A stretch of 30,978 nucleotides of DNA, taken from CAZADS01 sp964483985 (GTDB lineage: Bacteria; Pseudomonadota; Alphaproteobacteria; Thalassobaculales; Thalassobaculaceae). Of this stretch, positions 26,557-30,978 are shown one piece after another (the stretch's first letter is position 1; each line of letters opens with the position of its first letter). The position numbers and the translations under genes were made by a program. Below the pieces are notes generated by a model. The model searched no databases. It had not been told where the DNA came from and saw only the letters and a program-made list of their open reading frames with translations. The DNA lies in contig CAZADS010000026.1 in assembly GCA_964483985.1 (NCBI GenBank), forward strand, positions 1 through 30,978, written 5' to 3'.

Positions 26557-27503
26557 AGACGGGGGTTAAGGGGCTGCTCCATTGGTCTTTTAAGTAATCT
26601 TTTTGGGCGGCTATATGGCGATTTTTTATATAATTTCTAACTGCATTGTTAATGCACATTGCTCGTTGCACAATGTGCATTTAAGAATTGTGTGGGCTAT
26701 TGATTTGCAATAGGAAAGCACGCGTAGAAGAAACCTGCAAAGTAGAATGTGATTTACACACAAGTTGCACGTGTACTATGAGGTGGTATTAAGCAATTGA
26801 AAACCAATAATATAAAATCAACGTTGCTACCGATTGGGAATGGTGTAAATGAAAGTTGCACAGTGAAAAAACAAATTGTTGTTCGGTCTATAAATAATAG
26901 TGAAAAAAGGCTCTGTGTGGATATTTTTCAAAGAGAAGATGGTAGTTTCGGATTTGAAGAATATAGAAGAGACCCGGAAACTAATGAAGGTTGGTACAAA
27001 GTAGGATTTTTTGGGAATAGTATTTTTTCCAGTGAAGAAGAAGCGCAAAAAAATGCTTGTAAATTTATTATTTGGTTGAATTAGAAAAAATAATGAAAAT
27101 TTTAAAAGGAAAAACAAAGTGACGTTGTTGTAGGCAAAGGAACATACAGCCATAATAGGTATTTTACTGGTACTGTTGAATTTATTAATGATTTTGAAAT
27201 GCGGTGATGTGCTGAAAATGAGCAATGACTTACAAAGTACTTATAAACAAAAAACAAGGCATAACAAAATCAAAATGTTAAAAACGCGGTCCTATTTAAT
27301 GGGAATGCTTTAACGATAAAAAAATATGATAAAATCAATAATGTTGTGCAGATATTTTCTGGAAGTCCAATGAGCATAGACAAGAAAGTTAGTTTGACAA
27401 ATACAGAAACAAATTGAGTGAAAAGGGTGTAAGAAGACTTTACGAATTAAAAGAGGATCAGAGTCAAGATAATTAAATTCCAACACCTGTAGGGAGACGA
27501 TAC
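26557..27503. other. Gene-poor junction stretch between hydantoinase and MmgE/PrpD genes
   Basis: This AT-rich region has one plausible small gene (listed separately). At 26687-26711 ATTGTGTGGGCTATTGATTTG resembles the guaA tail plus following bases at 18587 (weak). At 26752-26771 there is a TTACACACAAGTTGCACGTG motif followed by TATTAAGCAATTG, similar to 20652-20697. A short frame at 27121-27207 reads VVVGKGTYSHNRYFTGTVEF, which resembles one MORN repeat and looks like a remnant. The last 20 bases hold AGGGAGACGATAC, the ribosome binding site of the next gene. Confidence 0.45.
26863..27084 (+). CDS. Small conserved-looking protein
   Basis: From a GTG at 26863 the product has 73 residues: VVRSINNSEKRLCVDIFQ, then REDGSFGFEEYRRDPETNEG, then WYKVGFFGNSIFSSEEEAQK and a C-terminal helix ending FIIWLN. 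The pattern 'DG.fGFEEyRRDPE...GW..vg.....f.seeeAl..A...i.WL' is reminiscent of short uncharacterised alphaproteobacterial proteins I have seen, but I cannot name the family. The frame also stays open to a TTG at 26797. The ribosome binding site is poor. No signal peptide or membrane segment. Confidence 0.5.
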   Translation: MKKQIVVRSINNSEKRLCVDIFQREDGSFGFEEYRRDPETNEGWYKVGFFGNSIFSSEEEAQKNACKFIIWLN

Positions 27504-28925
27504 ATGTCAACCATAGAACTTGCGGAAGAGCTTGCGGCAATGAAATTTGAGCAATTGTCGAAAGACGATGTTGAGCAAATTCAAAGGCTCATACTTGATT
27601 ATTCTGCGGTTACTCTTTGTGGATCGGTCCAGCCTTGGGGTCGAATGTTAACTAAGTGGGCGCGCCATAACGGAACGGGCAAATCGACACTGATCGGCAG
27701 TGGCAGTGGCGCCTCTGCACCGGTCGCGGGGATGGTTAACGGTACTTCGGCGCATGGATACGAACTCGACGATACCCACGACAAATCAATGAGCCACCCC
27801 GGAACTGTCGTTATCTCTACAGCCCTCGCAGTGGGTAATGAGCTCAGTTCGAGCGGTCAGGATATTCTAATCGCAATTGTTGCAGGCTATGAGGCTATGG
27901 CGCGAATTGGTATGGCGGCTAATCCGCTTAACATCATCGAATTTGGTCGGCATCCTACCTGCCTATTTGGACCTTTTGGTGCCGCGGCAACCGCAGCTCA
28001 TCTTTTGGGTATGGATGGTTCTGGCCTTGCAAGAGCTTGGGGGCTTGTACTCTCAATGGCAAGTGGAGCAAATCAATTTGCGTTCGAGCCAGAAGGCACG
28101 ATGGTAAAACGTATGCATGGCGGTATCCCGTCACAAAACGGTATTACTGCGGCCCAGCTCGCAAATCTGGGCGTCGAGGGACCCGTCGAGGCATTAGAAG
28201 GTAGCTTCGGCTTTTTCCACCTTTTTGGTATAGACCCCAAACCAGAAATGCTCCATAAAAGCACTAATGAAACCTACGAAGTGCACAACATTTCTATTAA
28301 GCCATACGCCTGCTGCAGAAAGTTCCATTCTTTAATAGACGCACTTGGCGACGCGACAGATGGTTTTTCGATTGATCCTCAGGCTATCGATAAAATCACT
28401 GTAAAATCGCCGGAGACAGCCATCGGCCAGCATCAAATGCGGCGACCGGATTCGGTAATGGCGGCCCAGTACAGTATGCCATACATCGTTGGGGCGACGT
28501 TGGCCTACGGACCCACTCGTTATGACGCCTTCGATATCGATTACCATGATGACAAGAAAATTCTCGATATTGTAGATCGAGTAGAGGCGGAACACGCCAC
28601 CGAGCTAGACGCATTCGTCCCAGAAAAATTTCCAAACCGAGTAGAACTTCTCATGCGAGATGGCTCTTCTCGTTCTGCCGTGGTAATGGACAGCCGAGGT
28701 ACTCCGGTGCATCCCCTGTCAACCGACGGTGTTCTCCAGAAAGCACAAGCGCTGTGCGAGACGATCGACCCAGACATTGATCTCAACGCCATCGTAAATA
28801 CAGTGGATCAGTTCGTTGGCTGCGACGATGTTAACGATCTCATCAAGTTGCTGAAAGTACCCAGTTTTGAGGATGGCATGGAGACGGAAAATTGTAGGGA
28901 GGAAAGGCTATCTATTGCTGAGTAA
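27504..28925 (+). CDS. MmgE/PrpD family protein
   Basis: A 473-residue member of the MmgE/PrpD family (2-methylcitrate dehydratase, cis-aconitate decarboxylase and relatives), normal in length. It shows the typical N-terminal part with NGTSAHGYELDDTHDKSMSH-PG, then AIVAGYEAMARIGMA, RHPTCLFGPFGAAATAAHLL, and KPYACCRKFHSLIDAL in the second domain. The family removes water or CO2 from tricarboxylic-acid-like substrates. The ribosome binding site GGGAG is 7 bases before the ATG. It stands alone in its block; without a neighbouring enzyme the substrate cannot be guessed. It ends 41 bases before the decayed guaA end. Confidence 0.93.
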   Translation: MSTIELAEELAAMKFEQLSKDDVEQIQRLILDYSAVTLCGSVQPWGRMLTKWARHNGTGKSTLIGSGSGASAPVAGMVNGTSAHGYELDDTHDKSMSHPGTVVISTALAVGNELSSSGQDILIAIVAGYEAMARIGMAANPLNIIEFGRHPTCLFGPFGAAATAAHLLGMDGSGLARAWGLVLSMASGANQFAFEPEGTMVKRMHGGIPSQNGITAAQLANLGVEGPVEALEGSFGFFHLFGIDPKPEMLHKSTNETYEVHNISIKPYACCRKFHSLIDALGDATDGFSIDPQAIDKITVKSPETAIGQHQMRRPDSVMAAQYSMPYIVGATLAYGPTRYDAFDIDYHDDKKILDIVDRVEAEHATELDAFVPEKFPNRVELLMRDGSSRSAVVMDSRGTPVHPLSTDGVLQKAQALCETIDPDIDLNAIVNTVDQFVGCDDVNDLIKLLKVPSFEDGMETENCREERLSIAE

Positions 28926-28965
28926 CGGCGCGTGTACTGGGAATTTCTTAGAAAACGGAATTGAA

Positions 28966-29190
28966 TTGCCGACCCGAACTGTCGGGGTTATGGGTGATGC
29001 TTGAACCTATGAATGTGCCTGTTCCTTAAGAGCCGTAACATCGACCGACGGTATGACTGCTAATTACTTTCCGTTTTCATATGACTTTCTCGGACGTGTT
29101 ACAAAGAGAATTATTAATGAAGTTCGCGGAATAAATAGCGTGGCATACGCCATCACTTCTAAACCACACGTAACAATCGAATGAGAGTAA
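28966..29190 (+). pseudogene. guaA: Decayed second copy of the guaA 3' end
   Basis: These 225 bases align with 17485-17709 of guaA without any gap; by hand I count 34 differences, about 85% identity. The frame reads LPTRTVGVMGDA, a stop, TYECACSLRAVTSTDGMTAN, YFPFSYDFLGRV, IINEVRGIN and ITSKPHVTIE, a stop, then E and a final stop. Two internal stops make it non-coding. The match continues about 60 bases past the stop (CATTGATAATAAA). It corresponds to GuaA residues 442-515. The simplest view is a guaA end displaced or duplicated when DNA entered at guaA, now drifting. Confidence 0.9.
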
Positions 29191-29571
29191 TTATGTACCC
29201 CTACATCATTGATAATAAAAGAAAAATGAGTTGCAAGTAGTTGCAAAATAAAATACGTTATTGATATTATAGACTTATTTGGGGTGTTTTTATTGAGAGC
29301 TAATAGCATTTAAAGTATTAGTAATTAATATTAAGCAAATTATTATTTACACAAAAATTCCACAAGAAAGCTAATCCGTTGATTTAGCTAAAAATCTCTC
29401 TTACAGTTACACAGAATGTTGCAAAAACATGTGACTGCTGAAAATATTGGTAACTCGTAGGCAAAGTTTGGCGCATGCCGCGCCGCCCTAACCTCGCAAT
29501 TAGGTTTTGGCGAGCAACCTACCGGCTATAGGCGCCATATCAGTAACCTATGCGGACAAGGAACGATAAAA
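29191..29571. other. AT-rich junction after the guaA remnant
   Basis: No gene seen. The first 60 bases match the DNA after the true guaA stop; 29377-29471 is spacer repeat copy 2. From about 29472 the composition switches to GC-richer DNA leading into the molybdenum enzyme. AAGGAACGATAAAA just before 29572 is the ribosome binding site of that gene. Confidence 0.5.
29377..29471 (+). repeat. Junction spacer repeat, copy 2
   Basis: Partner of 22491-22585 (76 of 95 positions identical by hand). It contains TTACAGTTACACAGAATG and ends GTTTGG, followed by an abrupt change to unrelated sequence. It lies about 190 bases after the decayed guaA end. Confidence 0.7.
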
Positions 29572-30978
29572 ATGAACGATATATCGCTCGAAAATAAATG
29601 GATCGGCCAGCGCACCCCACGGCCTGACGGCATCGATAAAGTCACCGGCTCGGCGCAATACGCAGCTGATTTTACAATGCCCGGCTTGGTCTGGGGCAAG
29701 GTGCTGCGGAGCCCGCACGCACACGCGCTGATCAAGAAAATCGATACCTCCAAGGCGGAAGAATTAAAGGGCGTGTTAGCAGTGATGACCGCCGATGACC
29801 TGCCCTTGTTGCCTTTGGACGTGCCGCTGCCGACGGGTCCGAACGATATTCGTTGGATTTCTCGAGGCTGCATGGCACGGGAAAAAATTCTCTACACCGG
29901 TCAACCCGTGGCGGCGGTTGCTGCAATCGAGCAAAGCATCGCGATGGCTGCGCTGGAACTGATCGATGTCGACTATGAAGTATTACCGCATGTCATTGAC
30001 GTCGATGAGGCAATGGCGCCGGACGCGCCTATTTTGCACGATTGGCTCAAGACTGACGGGGTCGACGGGTCGACCAATATTTCTAATATCATGACGGTCA
30101 AATCCGGCGATGTTGAACAAGGTTTCACTGAGGCCGATCTGGTAATTGAGCGCGAGTTCAAATCCGCCGCCGTGCATCAAGGCTATATCGAGCCGCAGGC
30201 CTGCATCGTCAGCTACAAACCCGATTCCCAGTCCACCATCTGGAGCAGCAGTCAGGGACAATCTATGGTCCGTGGCCTGACTGCTAAGATCACCGGCATG
30301 GCGACGGGTGACATCAAGGCCATCCCAGCCGAAATCGGCGGCGGTTTTGGCGGCAAGACCATCATCTACCTCGAACCGCTGGCGATGGTGCTGTCCAAAA
30401 AATGCGGTCGGCCAGTCAAAATCCAAAACAGTCGTGAGGAAGTATTCCACAGTACCGGGCCGGCGGCCGGCATGTCCGCACATCTTAAGGTCGGGGTCAC
30501 TAAGGACGGCAAGTTGACGGCAGTGCAAGGTGCTTACAACTTCCAAGCGGGCTGCTATCCGGGCTCACCAGTTGGCCGTGCCTGTCATTTTTCGTTCTCC
30601 TGCTATGATATTCCGCATGCCGACGTGAAAGGGTTGGACGTTGTTTCTAACCGCCCGAATGTTACAGCTTATCGAGCGCCTGGCGCGCCGCAAGGTAATT
30701 ATGTGTTTGAAACGATTCTGGACGAGATCGCCGTAAAACTCGACATTGATCCGTGGGAACTCCGTCTGCGTAATGCGTTGTCCGTGGACAAACCAACCAT
30801 CTACGGCGCCAAGATTGGCGAGGCCGGCATCCAGGAATGCATTGATTCGATCCGTAATCACCCCAACGCTCAGGTCAAGCTGGGTCCAAACCAAGGGCGT
30901 GGCGTCGCCATAGGCTATTGGGGTAACGCCGGCGGCGAGTCAACCGCCCAGTTGAACATCAACGAGGATGGTACCGCG
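29572..30978 (+). CDS. Xanthine dehydrogenase family, molybdopterin-binding subunit (runs off the right edge)
   Basis: An open frame of 469 codons from the ATG at 29572 to the window end; a full subunit has about 750-800 residues. It begins WIGQRTPRPDGIDKVTGSAQ-YAADF, as large subunits of the xanthine dehydrogenase/CO dehydrogenase family do. It includes HAHALIKKIDTSKA, YTGQPVAAVAA, HQGYIEPQAC, the cofactor motif IGGGFGGK, and AYRAPGAPQG. Such subunits hydroxylate aromatic or heterocyclic substrates or oxidise aldehydes with Mo-cytosine dinucleotide, together with FAD and 2Fe-2S partners, which should lie to the right. The ribosome binding site AAGGA is 9 bases upstream. Composition is GC-richer than the junction before it. 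Confidence 0.93.
   Translation, partial: MNDISLENKWIGQRTPRPDGIDKVTGSAQYAADFTMPGLVWGKVLRSPHAHALIKKIDTSKAEELKGVLAVMTADDLPLLPLDVPLPTGPNDIRWISRGCMAREKILYTGQPVAAVAAIEQSIAMAALELIDVDYEVLPHVIDVDEAMAPDAPILHDWLKTDGVDGSTNISNIMTVKSGDVEQGFTEADLVIEREFKSAAVHQGYIEPQACIVSYKPDSQSTIWSSSQGQSMVRGLTAKITGMATGDIKAIPAEIGGGFGGKTIIYLEPLAMVLSKKCGRPVKIQNSREEVFHSTGPAAGMSAHLKVGVTKDGKLTAVQGAYNFQAGCYPGSPVGRACHFSFSCYDIPHADVKGLDVVSNRPNVTAYRAPGAPQGNYVFETILDEIAVKLDIDPWELRLRNALSVDKPTIYGAKIGEAGIQECIDSIRNHPNAQVKLGPNQGRGVAIGYWGNAGGESTAQLNINEDGTA

Noticed and set aside
27121..27207. Single MORN-like repeat
   Set aside because: Only one repeat in a short frame without a start; kept as a note, not as a gene.
17710..29571. Possible integrase, transposase or tRNA in the mosaic region
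   Set aside because: I looked for tyrosine-recombinase and transposase motifs in all listed frames and for tRNA-like cloverleaf sequence by eye and found none, so the array is reported without a recombinase.

Overview
The window looks like the chromosome of a free-living Gram-negative bacterium, most likely a marine or other aquatic alphaproteobacterium. The evidence is a TRAP uptake system, many short-chain dehydrogenases, a GldA/GldF/GldG-type ABC cluster, hydantoinase/oxoprolinase and MmgE/PrpD enzymes, and AT-rich intergenic DNA. The assignment is by gene content only. I see no rRNA, tRNA or CRISPR array, and no integrase or transposase gene.

Left part (1-7570, all minus strand): a probable single transcription unit. 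It starts with an ABC exporter of the gliding-motility type (ATPase, permease, and a 1025-residue GldG-DUF4340 fusion). It continues into a 3-hydroxyisobutyrate-dehydrogenase-like enzyme, an HpcH/HpaI aldolase, an SDR dehydrogenase and a cupin protein cut by the window edge. A clear hairpin terminator (7658-7688) separates this unit from the TRAP solute receptor dctP.

Middle part (7752-17709): a split TRAP transporter (dctP on minus; dctM, dctQ on plus) is followed by an MhpD-type hydratase, a small membrane protein, an EamA exporter, an SDR plus alpha/beta-hydrolase pair that overlap by one base, and guaA (GMP synthase), which is intact.

Right part (17710-30978): this is the unusual region. 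Downstream of guaA the DNA becomes a mosaic. Short sequences that spell the GuaA C-terminus (Ile-Glu-Trp-Glu-stop) recur at 17695, 18587 and 20722, in altered form at 22406, and in a 225-base decayed copy of the guaA 3' end at 28966-29190. A weaker candidate lies near 26687. An internal guaA piece is present at 20222-20337. Between these marks lie blocks of metabolic genes: a lipoprotein remnant, a sulfotransferase remnant, a GC-rich 2-hydroxyacid dehydrogenase, dienelactone hydrolase plus a DUF6295-like protein, hydantoinase A (with an internal stop) and B, MmgE/PrpD, and then a xanthine-dehydrogenase-type molybdenum subunit. Genes at block edges are truncated (Ldh family at 20743-20973, aconitase-X-like at 22210-22345). 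Several junctions carry a related AT-rich spacer with GTTACACA-like motifs. My reading is repeated site-specific insertion at the guaA 3' end, leaving serial blocks of catabolic cargo without a visible recombinase.
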